Positions 1 through 8,764 of a stretch of 64,000 nucleotides of DNA are shown piece after piece. The translations under genes were made by a program, and so were the position numbers. Source of the DNA: JAWKWH01 sp965204295 (GTDB lineage: Bacteria > Pseudomonadota > Alphaproteobacteria > Rhizobiales > Rhizobiaceae). How positions within the stretch are numbered: the stretch's first letter is position 1; each line of letters starts with the position of its first letter. The DNA is taken from assembly GCA_965204295.1 (NCBI GenBank), contig OZ241973.1, positions 3,224,001 through 3,288,000 of the forward strand, written 5' to 3'. The notes beneath the pieces are model-generated. The model saw only the letters and a list, made by a program, of their open reading frames with translations, made no database searches and had not been told where the DNA came from.

Positions 1-1
1 C

Positions 2-238
2 GGCGGTGTCGGTCGGTTGGGACACGGTCTGGGCATGCAATTGACCGAATGGCCGTCGCATGCACCGTTCGACAACACCGTTCTTGAGGAAAACATGGTT
101 GTAACGCTTGAGCCATCGCTGGCGTATGGCGACGGCATGATCATGGTTCATGAGGAGAATATCGTGATCCGCGATGGCGAACCGCGCCTGTTGTCGGTCC
201 GTGCGCCGCGTGAATTGCCGATAATAGGTCAGGATTGA
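2..238 (+). CDS. M24-family hydrolase, C-terminal end (EutD/DoeA-like), partial
   Basis: This is the last 78 codons of a pita-bread (M24) metallohydrolase; the 5' part lies outside the window. The remaining sequence has the family's three late metal-ligand motifs: His in GHGLG, Glu in VTLEPS and Glu in MVHEEN. The wording around them and the C-terminus (RAPRELPII) resembles ectoine hydrolase DoeA/EutD more than Xaa-Pro dipeptidase. The next gene, an EutA-like protein, begins within 5 bases of the stop, which supports an ectoine or related N-compound operon. Substrate is inferred from motif style and neighbour only. Confidence 0.75.
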   Translation, partial: GGVGRLGHGLGMQLTEWPSHAPFDNTVLEENMVVTLEPSLAYGDGMIMVHEENIVIRDGEPRLLSVRAPRELPIIGQD

Positions 239-242
239 TTTG

Positions 243-989
243 GTGGCGCTGAAATTTGAAACCGACGGCGGAATCGGCACAAGGGCCACACTCGGACTGG
301 TTGTCCTTCAGGCCGATGAGACGATTGAAAGCGAGGCAAACCGGATTTTGCCTTCGGAAAGTATCGCGCTCTATCACTCGCGAATTCCCATGCCGCCAAC
401 TGTCAATCCCACAACGCTTGCGGCGATGGAGGCCGAGATTCCCAGTTCGGTTTCGGTTTTTCCGGATATCCCGTTTGACGTCATCGGCTACGGTTGCACG
501 TCCGGCGCCACTATTATCGGGGCGGAAAGAGTTGCCTCGGCGGTACGGTCGGTTCACCCCGAGGCGGACGTGACCGATCCGGTCGCGGCGGTCATCGAGG
601 TATGCCGCGCACATGACATCAGGCGGCTGGGTTTCGTCACCCCGTATGTCGCCGAGGTTTCCGCGGCGATTCGATCGCGGTTGGAGAGCGCGGAAATATC
701 CGTCGCGGGCTTTGGCTCGTTTGAACAGGACGACGACCGGATCGTGGCGCGTATTTCGCCCTGTTCGATCATGCAGGCCATTGAGCGGGTGAATGCAGCG
801 GCCGAATGTGACGGCGTGCTTGTCTCCTGCACCAATCTGCGTGTCGCCGACATTGCGGAGGAGACCGAGGCCAAAATTGGCAAGCCGGTATTCTCCAGCA
901 ACCTGGCGCTTTTCTGGCATATGTTGAGACTTGCCCGGATTTCGACTGACCGGCCGGGCTACGGCAAATTATTTTCAGGTTTGGACTGA
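243..989 (+). CDS. EutA-like protein, maleate isomerase/arylmalonate decarboxylase family
   Basis: A 248-residue member of the Asp/Glu racemase superfamily. Both half-site cysteines are present: one in YGCTSG near residue 86 and one in SCTNLR near residue 197, the pattern of maleate cis-trans isomerases, arylmalonate decarboxylases and the EutA proteins of ectoine utilisation clusters. TTG at 240 and GTG at 243 are both possible starts; GTG is better spaced from an AGGA at 231-234. It follows an M24 hydrolase directly and precedes a creatinase. In eut/doe clusters EutA accompanies EutD, so a role in ectoine or a related cyclic amidine is plausible, but the usual eutB, eutC and eutE are not in view. 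Confidence 0.75.
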   Translation: MALKFETDGGIGTRATLGLVVLQADETIESEANRILPSESIALYHSRIPMPPTVNPTTLAAMEAEIPSSVSVFPDIPFDVIGYGCTSGATIIGAERVASAVRSVHPEADVTDPVAAVIEVCRAHDIRRLGFVTPYVAEVSAAIRSRLESAEISVAGFGSFEQDDDRIVARISPCSIMQAIERVNAAAECDGVLVSCTNLRVADIAEETEAKIGKPVFSSNLALFWHMLRLARISTDRPGYGKLFSGLD

Positions 990-1139
990 CCGGTCGCCGT
1001 TGGGCCTGCGCGCCGGCGTTCGCATTGCCGGGACGAAAATCTTTTGACAGCGAATGATCGAACCGCCAAACGGAACTCCAAAATCCACCGCGAACGAGGA
1101 TGCGGCGACGGCTCTGGAATATCCCGAAGGATGAAAGAG

Positions 1140-2348
1140 ATGCAGCGCGAACGGCTTGTTGACCATACCGGCAACGGACAGAAGGTAACGCCAACATTTT
1201 CCGCCGGCGAAATGCGGCGCAGACAGGATGCCATTCGGTCACATATGGCGGCGAACGGCATCGATACGGCCCTGTTCACCAGTTATCACAACATCTGTTA
1301 CCTGTCGGACTTCCTGTATTGCCATTTTGGTCGCCGGTACGGTCTGGTCATCGATCATGACAAGGCGACCGGCATCAGTGCCGGCATCGACGGCGGTCAG
1401 CCATGGCGTCGCACGTTTGGCGGCAACGTCACCTATACCGACTGGCGGAAAGATAACTATTTTCATGCCATTCGCGTCCTGACGCCGGCGGTAAAACGGC
1501 TTGGAGTCGAGTTCGATCATGTCAGTCTGGATACGATGAAGTTGTTGAAATCAGAGTTTCCGCACATGGAATTCGTGGACATAGCCGCGCCCGCCATGCG
1601 GATGAGAATGATCAAATCGGCGGAGGAAATCGAACATATCGCAAAAATGGCGACGATCGCCGATATCGGAGGCGCGGCCTGTGTCGGTGCGACCAGGGCA
1701 GGGGCCGCGGAACATGAGGTGGCGCTTCATTCCACCGCCGCGATGGTCCGCGCGATCGCCAAAACCTGGCCGCATGCGGAGATCATGGACACCTGGACCT
1801 GGTTCCAGTCGGGAATCAACACGGACGGCGCCCACAATCCGGTCACAAGCCGGATCGTCGAGCGCGGCGACATATTGAGTCTGAACTGTTTTCCGATGGT
1901 TGCGGGCTACTATGCGGCGTTGGAGCGGACGCTTTTTTGCGAGACCGCGACCGACGAGAATATCCGGTTGTGGCGGATCAATTGCGCCGTCCATGACCGG
2001 GGCAGGGAACTCCTGGTTCCCGGAAACCGGTGTTCGGATGTTGCCAGGGAGCTTAACGCCATATACGCCGAGCATGACCTGCTGAAGTATCGCTCGTTTG
2101 GTTACGGCCACTCATTTGGCGTTCTCTGTCATTACTACGGCCGCGAGGCCGAATTGGAATTGCGGGAAGATTGCGAGACCGTTTTGGAGCCGGGCATGGT
2201 CGTTTCCATGGAGCCGATGTTGACCATACCGGAGGATATGGCGGGCGCCGGCGGTTATCGAGAGCATGATATTCTGGTCATGACCGAGGACGGAAACCGC
2301 AACGTTACCGGATTTCCATACGGGCCCGAGCATTTGATCGTCGGCTGA
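1140..2348 (+). CDS. Creatinase (creatine amidinohydrolase)
   Basis: Hydrolyses creatine to sarcosine and urea in the cytoplasm. The 402-residue product is close to the 403 residues of Pseudomonas putida creatinase and aligns with it throughout. Catalytic His232 sits in NTDGAHNPVT and Glu262 in AALERTLF; the substrate-contact Phe and Arg are kept in CHFGRRY (63/65), and the C-terminal LEPGMVVSMEPM is intact. Creatinases keep the M24 fold without its metal centre. ATG at 1140 is preferred over 1131 and an upstream TTG (1044) because GAAGG ends 9 bases before it. The sarcosine produced could feed soxBDAG at 18.7-23.6 kb. Confidence 0.93.
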   Translation: MQRERLVDHTGNGQKVTPTFSAGEMRRRQDAIRSHMAANGIDTALFTSYHNICYLSDFLYCHFGRRYGLVIDHDKATGISAGIDGGQPWRRTFGGNVTYTDWRKDNYFHAIRVLTPAVKRLGVEFDHVSLDTMKLLKSEFPHMEFVDIAAPAMRMRMIKSAEEIEHIAKMATIADIGGAACVGATRAGAAEHEVALHSTAAMVRAIAKTWPHAEIMDTWTWFQSGINTDGAHNPVTSRIVERGDILSLNCFPMVAGYYAALERTLFCETATDENIRLWRINCAVHDRGRELLVPGNRCSDVARELNAIYAEHDLLKYRSFGYGHSFGVLCHYYGREAELELREDCETVLEPGMVVSMEPMLTIPEDMAGAGGYREHDILVMTEDGNRNVTGFPYGPEHLIVG

Positions 2349-2446
2349 GAGAAGCCTGGCCCAGGCGCCGCCAACCGGCATTGCGCCGACGCGCGGCGGA
2401 TAAATGACATGACAAGCGGTGACTGTGCGGTATGCAGGTCGCGGTC

Positions 2447-3991
2447 CTATGCCGCCTGCTTTCGGTGCTGTCTGAGCCAGTTTCGAAGATGATCGGTCTC
2501 GTTGTCGGTCATGCGCAGACCCAGTTTCGTTCGGCGGAACAGAATATCCTCTCCCTCATGGGCCCATTCGTGGTCGATGAGATAGCGGACTTCGCGTTCA
2601 TAAAGGCCAGCACCGAAGTGCACGCCCATTTCGGCGGTGGAGGCGGCCCCCCCCAGGATGGTCCGCGCCTCGGTTCCATAGGTGCGAACGAGCCGTGAGA
2701 CGGTCGCGCGATCGATGAATCCAGACTGGCGGCGAATATCATCGATCAGATGTTCATGCCCACCGACCGCAAACTCTCCGCCCGGCAGCGGCGCGCCCTC
2801 CGTCCAGCTTGATCCGCGCGCGCCGATGATTTCCGCCACTTCGTCCATTGCCGCTTCGGCCAGCCGCCGGTAGGTCGTGATCTTTCCGCCGAACACGTTG
2901 ATCAGGCTGCCGTCCCCCATGGACTGATCGCGGCGAATAACGTAATCGCGCGTCGCCTCCTGCGCCCTGGATGCGCCGTCGTCAAACAGCGGGCGAACGC
3001 CGGAATAGCTCCACACCATGTCGTCTTCCGTTACCGGATCGACAAAATACTCGCTCGCCGTTTCACACAGATACCGGACCTCTTCGGGAGTGATTGCCGG
3101 TTTCTCGTTCATGTCGGTGTGTTCCGCATCGGTCGTGCCAATCAGCGTAAAGTCCCCCTCATAGGGAATGGCGAAAATCACGCGTTCGTCTTCATTTTGA
3201 AATATGTAGCAGCGCTCATGATCGAACTTCCTGCGGATAACGATATGGCTGCCGCGAACGAGGCGAACGTGATGCGCGCCGATTTGGCCGAATACGGTCT
3301 TCAGAACTTCATCGACGCGGGGACCCGCCGCATTGAATACGATCGACGCGGTCACCTCATTTACCGTTCCGGCGACTGCGTCGCGCAGCGTGACGGTCCA
3401 TTTTCCATCGCGGTATGACGCCCGCTCGGCGGCGGTTCGCGGTCTGATGTCGGCGCCGCGGTTCCGGGCATCACGCAGATTCACGATGACCAGTCGCGAA
3501 TCCTCCACCCAGCAATCCGAATACTCGAACGCCTTTCTGAAGGTCCGCTTGAGCGGTTTACCGGTATCGTCGGACGACAAGTCGAGGGTTTTCGCGCCCG
3601 GAAGCAGTTTGCGGCCGCCGAGATGGTCGTACAGGAACAGTCCCAGCCGTAGCAGCCAAGCGGGTCTGAGGCCGTCGTGATGCGGCAGAATGAAACGGAG
3701 CGGTTTGATGATGTGCGGCGCCATGGCCCACAACACTTCACGCTCTATCAGCGCTTCCCGAACGAGCCGAAATTCGTAGTGTTCCAGATAACGAAGTCCA
3801 CCGTGGATGAGTTTGGTGGACGCGGAGGATGCGCCGCCGCCGAAATCGCCGGAATCGCAAAGACAGACCGAATAGCCGCGCCCCGCCGCATCGCGGGCGA
3901 TGCCGGCGCCGTTTATGCCTCCGCCAATCACCAGCAGATCGTAGTGATTGTCGGATCGACCATCGGCCCGATTTCCAGCGGGGGCCGTCAA
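2447..3991 (-). CDS. glpD: Glycerol-3-phosphate dehydrogenase, aerobic, FAD-dependent
   Basis: Membrane-associated flavoprotein that oxidises sn-glycerol 3-phosphate to dihydroxyacetone phosphate and passes electrons to quinone. The 514-residue protein starts with a dinucleotide-binding motif (VIGGGINGAGIARDAAGRG, residues about 20-38), followed by the family motif SSASTKLIHGGLRYLE, the YSGVRPL region around residue 340 and FGGKITTYR near 380, with the all-helical C-terminal domain complete. Its start overlaps the stop of the DeoR regulator upstream by 4 bp (ATGA), so the two are translationally coupled. It converges on the creatinase gene; no clear terminator hairpin lies between them. Confidence 0.95.
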   Translation of the reverse strand: MTAPAGNRADGRSDNHYDLLVIGGGINGAGIARDAAGRGYSVCLCDSGDFGGGASSASTKLIHGGLRYLEHYEFRLVREALIEREVLWAMAPHIIKPLRFILPHHDGLRPAWLLRLGLFLYDHLGGRKLLPGAKTLDLSSDDTGKPLKRTFRKAFEYSDCWVEDSRLVIVNLRDARNRGADIRPRTAAERASYRDGKWTVTLRDAVAGTVNEVTASIVFNAAGPRVDEVLKTVFGQIGAHHVRLVRGSHIVIRRKFDHERCYIFQNEDERVIFAIPYEGDFTLIGTTDAEHTDMNEKPAITPEEVRYLCETASEYFVDPVTEDDMVWSYSGVRPLFDDGASRAQEATRDYVIRRDQSMGDGSLINVFGGKITTYRRLAEAAMDEVAEIIGARGSSWTEGAPLPGGEFAVGGHEHLIDDIRRQSGFIDRATVSRLVRTYGTEARTILGGAASTAEMGVHFGAGLYEREVRYLIDHEWAHEGEDILFRRTKLGLRMTDNETDHLRNWLRQHRKQAA

Positions 3992-4785
3992 CCGACGACC
4001 TCCGCGGTTCCCGGTGTCCCTTCACCGCCGATGACCAACTCCACCTGAGATGATTTGCACAAAGCGATTACGGCGTCGGGTGGCGGCGCGTCGGTCACGA
4101 AAGTGTCCATCTCGCTCATGTGGCCGATTTGAACCGGTGCGCGGCGCTCGAACTTGGTTGTGTCGGCGACCAGAAATTTCTGCCTCGCCCGGCTCAAAAT
4201 GGCTTGGGAGACCCGCACCTCCTGATAGTCATAATCAAGCAGGGAACCCTCTTCGTCGATGGCCGAGGCGCCGATGACGGCGTAGTCGACCTTGAACTGC
4301 CTGATCAGGTCGACGGCGGCCGCGCCCATGATGCCGCCATCGCTCTTGCGGATCATTCCTCCCGATACGACCAGTTCGACGCCCGGCGCGTCGGACAGGA
4401 TGTTTGCAACGTTGATGTTATTGGTGATTACCATCAGGCGCTGGCGGCGGCGAAGTGCGTGTGCGACCTGTTCCGTGGTGGTGCCGATATTGAGGATGAG
4501 GGACGCGCCATCGGGAATGCGGTCGGCCACGGCCTGGCCTATTCGGACCTTTCCGTCGGCTGCGATCCCCCGCCTTGCCTGATATGCCAGATTGACGGTG
4601 TCTGACGGGAAGACCGCACCGCCGTGAACGCGATGGAGTTTCTCCGCCGCGCACAAATCGTTGAGATCCTTGCGAATGGTCTGCGACGTGACCTCGAACT
4701 GAGCAGCCAGCGACTCGACGTCAACCCGACCGTCACGCCGGGCGATATCGAGAATGTCCTGCTGGCGCGGCAACAATGGTTGCAT
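3988..4785 (-). CDS. glpR: DeoR-family regulator of glycerol metabolism
   Basis: A 265-residue DeoR-type repressor: N-terminal winged HTH (residues 5-57, with the family signature SQTIRKDLNDL) and a C-terminal sugar-phosphate isomerase-like sensor with the NIGTTTEQVA loop. Position immediately before glpD with a 4-bp overlap points to GlpR, which in characterised bacteria is inactivated by glycerol 3-phosphate. An in-frame ATG lies 20 codons upstream, but the ATG at 4785 has a good ribosome site (GGGAG, 6 bases upstream) and matches the family's N-terminus. Repeated TTTTCGTA boxes upstream suggest autoregulation. Confidence 0.88.
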   Translation of the reverse strand: MQPLLPRQQDILDIARRDGRVDVESLAAQFEVTSQTIRKDLNDLCAAEKLHRVHGGAVFPSDTVNLAYQARRGIAADGKVRIGQAVADRIPDGASLILNIGTTTEQVAHALRRRQRLMVITNNINVANILSDAPGVELVVSGGMIRKSDGGIMGAAAVDLIRQFKVDYAVIGASAIDEEGSLLDYDYQEVRVSQAILSRARQKFLVADTTKFERRAPVQIGHMSEMDTFVTDAPPPDAVIALCKSSQVELVIGGEGTPGTAEVVG

Positions 4786-4803
4786 GAGCGGCTCCCTATG
4801 CGG

Positions 4804-4831
4804 TTTTCGTATATTTGCGATTTTTTTCGTA
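4804..4831. promoter_or_regulatory. Possible GlpR operator repeats
   Basis: Two identical 8-bp boxes TTTTCGTA occur at 4804-4811 and 4824-4831, exactly 20 bp (two helical turns) apart, in an AT-rich stretch just upstream of the glpR start. Further AT-rich sequence follows to about 4890, with a third related TTCGTTTTG at 4889. Spaced direct repeats are common for DeoR-type repressors. Binding is inferred. Confidence 0.4.
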
Positions 4832-4932
4832 ATTATCAATAACAAAACCCTTGACTTTCATTAATATTCCTAATTTCCTAAATTGGCGTTCGTTTTGCGG
4901 CAGAGTTTGCGATCAAGCGCCATCCGCTCGCT

Positions 4933-5090
4933 TCATTCTTCGATCGGCTGCGCGCGCAGTTCGGCCAGGGTGAGGTCCGGTGTCTATTCGATGGCCGCCA
5001 TCAGGAAGTCGGCATGCCCCTTGATCCACCCTGAACGCCGGTCACCGCCTTGACCGGCCTTGCCGAATCCCGCGGCGGCGCTGATTACGG
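4933..5090 (-). pseudogene. IS630-family transposase fragment, central part
   Basis: Minus-strand translation gives GQGGDRRSGWIKGHADFLM, then an in-frame stop, then TPDLTLAELRAQ and another stop: the linker and start of the catalytic region of IS630-type transposases. The N-terminal ~30 codons of a similar transposase lie on the same strand at 6720-6807, so the two pieces may be halves of one element split by the DUF2924/recombinase unit. The stretch between 5090 and 5287 holds no gene I recognise. Confidence 0.55.
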
Positions 5091-5287
5091 AATGCCAGCG
5101 TCGTGGCCGTTGGCGGCCAGCATCTCGTACCATTCGCCAAGAGTCGTACCTAGTTGTGCGGATTGCCGGCCCTCGGGTTGGTGCGGCTGCGGCGGGGAGG
5201 CAAAGTATCTGACGAAACTGGAGAAAGTTGCCTACACCTTCCGCCCGGCCAATGCCTTCATGCAACTCCAACTCACGAGGAGACCGC

Positions 5288-5737
5288 ATGACGACGCATG
5301 AAAAGCCCTCCGCTTCCGTTCCGGGCCCGTCCGACCCGCCTGACGGCGGGATTGATGTCCTGGCCGAGTTGGCTGGCCTGAAGGTGGATCTGAAGCAGCA
5401 GTGGCGAAAGCTGTTCGACAGCGAACCGCCGCCGTTCAATCGGCGCTACCTGGAACTGCGGGTCGGCTACCGCATCCAGGAGCTTGCTCATGGCGGGCTG
5501 CGCCGCGTGCTAGGTCTGCCGGCCGATGAGGTCGAGGGCGGCGCGCGCAGCAAGAACCGGATCGCCGACCCTCGCAAACCCGCTCCGGTCACCGTTGCTG
5601 CGTTGCTGGCGGACGGCTTCAAATGGCAAGGTAGACGCTTCAAGTCGCTCTCGGCCGTCGTCGTCCGCGAAATCACCGGGACCCATTGGAACGGCTGGCG
5701 CTTCTTCGGGCTCAAGCAGACGGGAGGGGTCCGATGA
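5288..5737 (+). CDS. DUF2924 domain protein, mobile-element associated
   Basis: A 149-residue protein with the DUF2924 pattern: a LELRVGYRIQELAHGGL helix region (residues 58-74) followed by a basic C-terminal half ending in a GTHWNGWRFFGL motif. This family is found in phages and integrative elements, usually directly before a large serine recombinase, as here, where the recombinase ATG overlaps its stop by 4 bp. The ATG at 5288 has a clear AGGAG six bases upstream. The gene looks intact although its partner is broken. Function is unknown; a role in recombinase-mediated mobility or its control is inferred from context. Confidence 0.8.
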   Translation: MTTHEKPSASVPGPSDPPDGGIDVLAELAGLKVDLKQQWRKLFDSEPPPFNRRYLELRVGYRIQELAHGGLRRVLGLPADEVEGGARSKNRIADPRKPAPVTVAALLADGFKWQGRRFKSLSAVVVREITGTHWNGWRFFGLKQTGGVR

Positions 5738-6700
5738 CCGGCAGAAGCAAGCCTGAACCGGTCCGCCGTCTAAACCCGCAAGTCGAGCGAGGAAGGCCTC
5801 GACATGGAGTTCAACAGCCTCAATGCACGGCGAGAGGCCTGCGAGGCGTATATCGCCAGTCAGCGCGCCGAGGGCTTGGGCCCGCCTGCGCGAGCACTAC
5901 GACGACGGCGGCTTCTCCGGCGGCACGCTGGACCGCCCGGTGCTGAAGCAGTTGATCGCCGATATCGACGACGGGCCGGTCGATGTGGTCGTCGTCTACA
6001 AGATCGACCGCCTCAGCCGCGCTGATGGGTTTCTCCAAGCCGGTCGAGATCTTCGACCGCCACGGCTTGACCTTCGTGTCCGTCACGCAGTCGTTCAACA
6101 CCACCCCCTCGATGGGACGGCTGACGCTGAACATCCTGCTCTCCTTCGCCCGGTTCGAGCGCGAGGTGATCGGCGAACGCATCCGCGACAAGGTTGCCGT
6201 CTCGAAGAAGAAGGGCATGTGGATGGACGGCTATGTGCCTCTCGGCTACGACTACGACGCGGTCGACCGCAAGTTGATCGTCAACGAAGCCGAGGCCGCG
6301 AACGTCTGGACCATGTTCGAGCTCTTCGCGCGCTCCGATTCCACCGCGGCAGTGATCCGGGAACCGGACCCGCGCGACATCCGTTCCAAGCGTGGCCGGC
6401 CTTGTCGCGCCGGCGAGCCTGATGACGCCCGAACGAGAGCATGCCGCCTGAGGCCCGCGCCCGAAACGGGCCGCGTCCACATCCCCACTCGGACCCTACA
6501 AACGCGGCCGTCGCCCCCGCATTCTGCCGCCGAAGCATGTCGAGGCCGCCATGGACCGCGGACACAACCCGCATCTGCTGCGCGCCATCGTACGGGCCTG
6601 GGCATGGCGGCGGCGGATGGAGCGCGGCGAGGTCGCCGCCATCGCCGATCTCGCCGGAAAGCAAGGCATCTCCGACCGCCGAGTTGCGCGGCCCTCAAAG
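5734..6700 (+). pseudogene. Large serine recombinase, frameshifted and internally deleted
   Basis: Three reading frames together give a resolvase-type N-terminal domain: RKSSEEGLDMEFNSL, then HYDDGGFSGGTLDRP and VVVVYKIDRLSR, then FVSVTQSFNTTPSMGRLTLN, FEREVIGERIRDK and KKGMWMDGYVPLGYD. Shifts fall near 5870 and 6025. The zinc-ribbon/coiled-coil middle is missing or scrambled between about 6350 and 6550, and a C-terminal helix region (NPHLLRAIVRAWAW, GEVAAIADLAG) resumes near 6555-6690. Intact members run to about 500-560 residues, so this copy has lost a large internal part and cannot make an active recombinase. It begins inside the DUF2924 stop codon. Confidence 0.8.
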
Positions 6701-6719
6701 GCCAGCATCCCGGTCCCGA

Positions 6720-6807
6720 ACCGCTCCGCAGCACAACGGTGGGATGCACCCGCATACACAGCCGCCAGAACGCGGGTTCGAAGATCAAGAGATAGAGCTT
6801 TTGACAT
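6720..6807 (-). pseudogene. IS630-family transposase N-terminal fragment
   Basis: From ATG at 6807 the minus strand encodes SKALSLDLRTRVLAAVYAG and then ASHRCAAERFG, the helix-turn-helix start typical of IS630-type transposases, before similarity stops abruptly at about 6715 where recombinase-derived sequence starts. The missing continuation may be the fragment at 4933-5090. Confidence 0.65.
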
Positions 6808-6835
6808 TCTGACCGGCTTTCTACCCGGTCAGAAT
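6806..6835. repeat. Perfect 11-bp hairpin next to the IS630 start
   Basis: ATTCTGACCGG (6806-6816) and its exact reverse complement (6825-6835) are separated by 8 bases. It overlaps the start codon of the IS630 fragment and marks one edge of the decayed element. It could be an insertion-sequence end or a terminator stem. The following sequence to about 7230 contains no gene I recognise. Confidence 0.5.
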
Positions 6836-7237
6836 TATGAATCAGAAATCCGAGCCGAGGGGAATCCCCTGCAATTCAATCAGGTCTGAGGCCGCTCTAA
6901 TCTGCCCCGATCGATCTTTCGACGAACGGACCGTGAAGGCCATTCGAGCGCGGCCCGCAAGCCATTGAAACCCGTGGCGTTTTCGATTTGAAGGGCACCC
7001 TTCAAAAGGTGTCGGGAAGGCGGCGCGAAAACGGGCGAAAATCCAATTTGAGGTGGATCATTTTGATCGACCTTGAGCGGAGGACGGAAAAAACAAACAA
7101 AAACATAGGGATAATGGAAAACCACGAATGAAATATCCGACTTTGAGGTAGATCACAAAATGGCTGATCGCAATATCCTATTTGCGATATCGGCGAGCGC
7201 GGCGACCGGCCCGGCCGCAGCGCGATATCAAGGCCGG

Positions 7238-7490
7238 TCATACTTCTCCACCCAGGCCGGCCCGGCGTCGGCGACGGCCTCCATCAGTTGGGTGACCTCG
7301 CCGGGCGACGGTTCGTCGATCCAGGCGATCTCGCACAGCAGCACGTCGCCTTCCGGACGCCGCTAAGGATGTCGGCCGGGCCTTCTTCGGCGATGGCCGT
7401 CTCGCCGCCGGGCGTGGCATAGACCACCCGCGCCGTGAAGCGGGGCCGCTGGAGATGCTGGACGCACAGCCGGGCGACCTTCGTCCCGCA
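7238..7490 (-). pseudogene. Unrecognised coding remnant
   Basis: The minus strand gives protein-like fragments in more than one frame, including VVYATPGGETAIAEEGPADI followed, after a shift near 7355, by LLCEIAWIDEPSPGEVTQL and a short tail ending in YDRP before a stop. The pieces look like one gene with a frameshift, joined directly to the truncated XRE-cupin gene upstream. I do not recognise the family. Confidence 0.35.
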
Positions 7491-7866
7491 GGAGTATTAC
7501 GCGGCGCGCCTGAAATCGCAGATCTTTACGGGAATGAAGCGCAAGATTGACGTATTCATGCGTATGACCACCTGCCAACCGGGTTGATTTCAATCCCTGA
7601 CCATGACGCACAAGGGTATAGTCGGTGTGACCTGTGCGGGCTTCGCGGAATAACGAGACAATCGGAACTTCAAGCGCATCGGCCAGTGCGGCCAGTGTAT
7701 CGACCGAAGGCGAGACAAGTCCGTTCTCAATTCGACTAACCATCGCGGCCGATATGCCTGACTGTTCGGCCAGCCGGCGGGCTTATTGTTCGCGGCTTTG
7801 GCGCAGTTCCTTCAGCGACGCGCCAATGGTGAGGTCAATTTTTCTTCCCGGAGTGTCATCCTGCAT
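7490..7866 (-). pseudogene. XRE-family regulator with cupin domain, stop codon and truncation
   Basis: From ATG at 7866 the product starts with an HTH region (SLKELRQSREQ, stop, ARRLAEQSGISAAMVSRIENG) and runs into the linker and first strand of a C-terminal cupin (GGHTHEYVNLALHSRKDL). A TAA at 7783-7785 interrupts the HTH, and the cupin is lost after about 7495. Intact members are about 190 residues (compare the gene at 26708-27283). It lies 11 bases downstream of the AhpD-like gene on the same strand, as if formerly its operon partner or regulator. Confidence 0.75.
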
Positions 7867-7877
7867 GATACATCCTG

Positions 7878-8456
7878 TCACTCGTCGGCGTAGTAACCCA
7901 CGACATCCCCTTCCGTGGTTACGCCCAGCCCGTTCAACAGCCGGTTGGCGTAATTGAAATACCCCACGATCTGATTGATTTCGAGAATTTCACCGTCTTC
8001 CCAACCGGCATCCTTCAGACCCTTCACATCGGATTCAGTCATCGTTCCGGGCGACAGGGTCAGTTTCTCGGCATATGACAGCGCAGCCAGATGAGCGCCG
8101 TCAAACGCATCTTGCGGGCGGCGGGCTTTCAGCGATGTCTCTAACATGTCTGCGCGCGCATCATTGGCTATCAAATGCCGGGCGTTGGCCCAGTGGTTGG
8201 CATAGGAATAAGGGCAGGTGTTCAGGGTGGACACATAAGAACCGATCACTTCCTGAAACCACATCGGCACGGTGTTCACTTGATCGTGCAGACAGGCCCG
8301 ATACAAAATGACATGCCCTTTCATCGTGTTGGGCCGGAGGGAATGCACACGCATCACATTGTCCACTGTCCCATGCGGTGTGCGCGCCAGATCCAAAGTG
8401 GCCTTCAGCTGCTCGTCGGCATCTTCATCGGATATCATCCGAATCCAAGCAGACAT
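7878..8456 (-). CDS. AhpD-like peroxidase-related protein
   Basis: A 192-residue all-helical protein of the carboxymuconolactone decarboxylase/AhpD superfamily, in the peroxidase-related branch (FQEVIGSYVSTLNTCPYSYANH, then KLTLSPGTMTESDVKGLKDAG and INQIVGYFNYANRL). The usual CxxC redox pair is here C-P-Y-S: the second cysteine is serine, while the downstream His is kept. Classical AhpD disulphide chemistry is therefore doubtful. Such proteins are common next to catabolic clusters. It is divergent from the ABC importer, with about 300 bp between. Confidence 0.8.
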   Translation of the reverse strand: MSAWIRMISDEDADEQLKATLDLARTPHGTVDNVMRVHSLRPNTMKGHVILYRACLHDQVNTVPMWFQEVIGSYVSTLNTCPYSYANHWANARHLIANDARADMLETSLKARRPQDAFDGAHLAALSYAEKLTLSPGTMTESDVKGLKDAGWEDGEILEINQIVGYFNYANRLLNGLGVTTEGDVVGYYADE

Positions 8457-8764
8457 TCACTGTTCCTCCCTTGTTCGTCGGCACATTCCTTGAACAGCTT
8501 TGAGCTGTTCTCTGAGTTTTTTTATTGACGCGTATTGCACATTAAGCAACCATATTGATTAGCGTGCAACAGATTTCAGGATTCTTAGGCCTTGCCCGAT
8601 TGCCCCACTCAATCGCATCGCCAACCGGGTGCCTGCTTTTCCGGCGGGTCGCGTGCCCGGACTGCACGGGCGCAGGCTTTCAGGCATGCGCTGGTTTGTG
8701 CACCGCGCGCCAATAACCGCACCGGGCGATCCAGCAGGTTGTCCCGAAACGGAACAGGCCCGAC
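8457..8764. promoter_or_regulatory. Divergent intergenic region with TTGC-box
   Basis: About 308 bp separate the AhpD-like gene (minus) from the importer operon (plus). An inverted repeat TTGC-N7-GCAA, within TTGCACATTAAGCAA, lies at about 8535-8549, followed by another GTGCAAC about 20 bp on. These are candidate regulator sites for one or both promoters. No open frame here looks like a gene. Confidence 0.3.

Noticed and set aside
141..920. 259-codon minus-strand frame opposite the EutA-like gene
   Set aside because: Arg-rich shadow; the plus-strand gene has both catalytic cysteines and fits the operon.
2349..2446. Terminator between creatinase and glpD
   Set aside because: GC-rich short repeats are present but no stem of useful length followed by a T-run.
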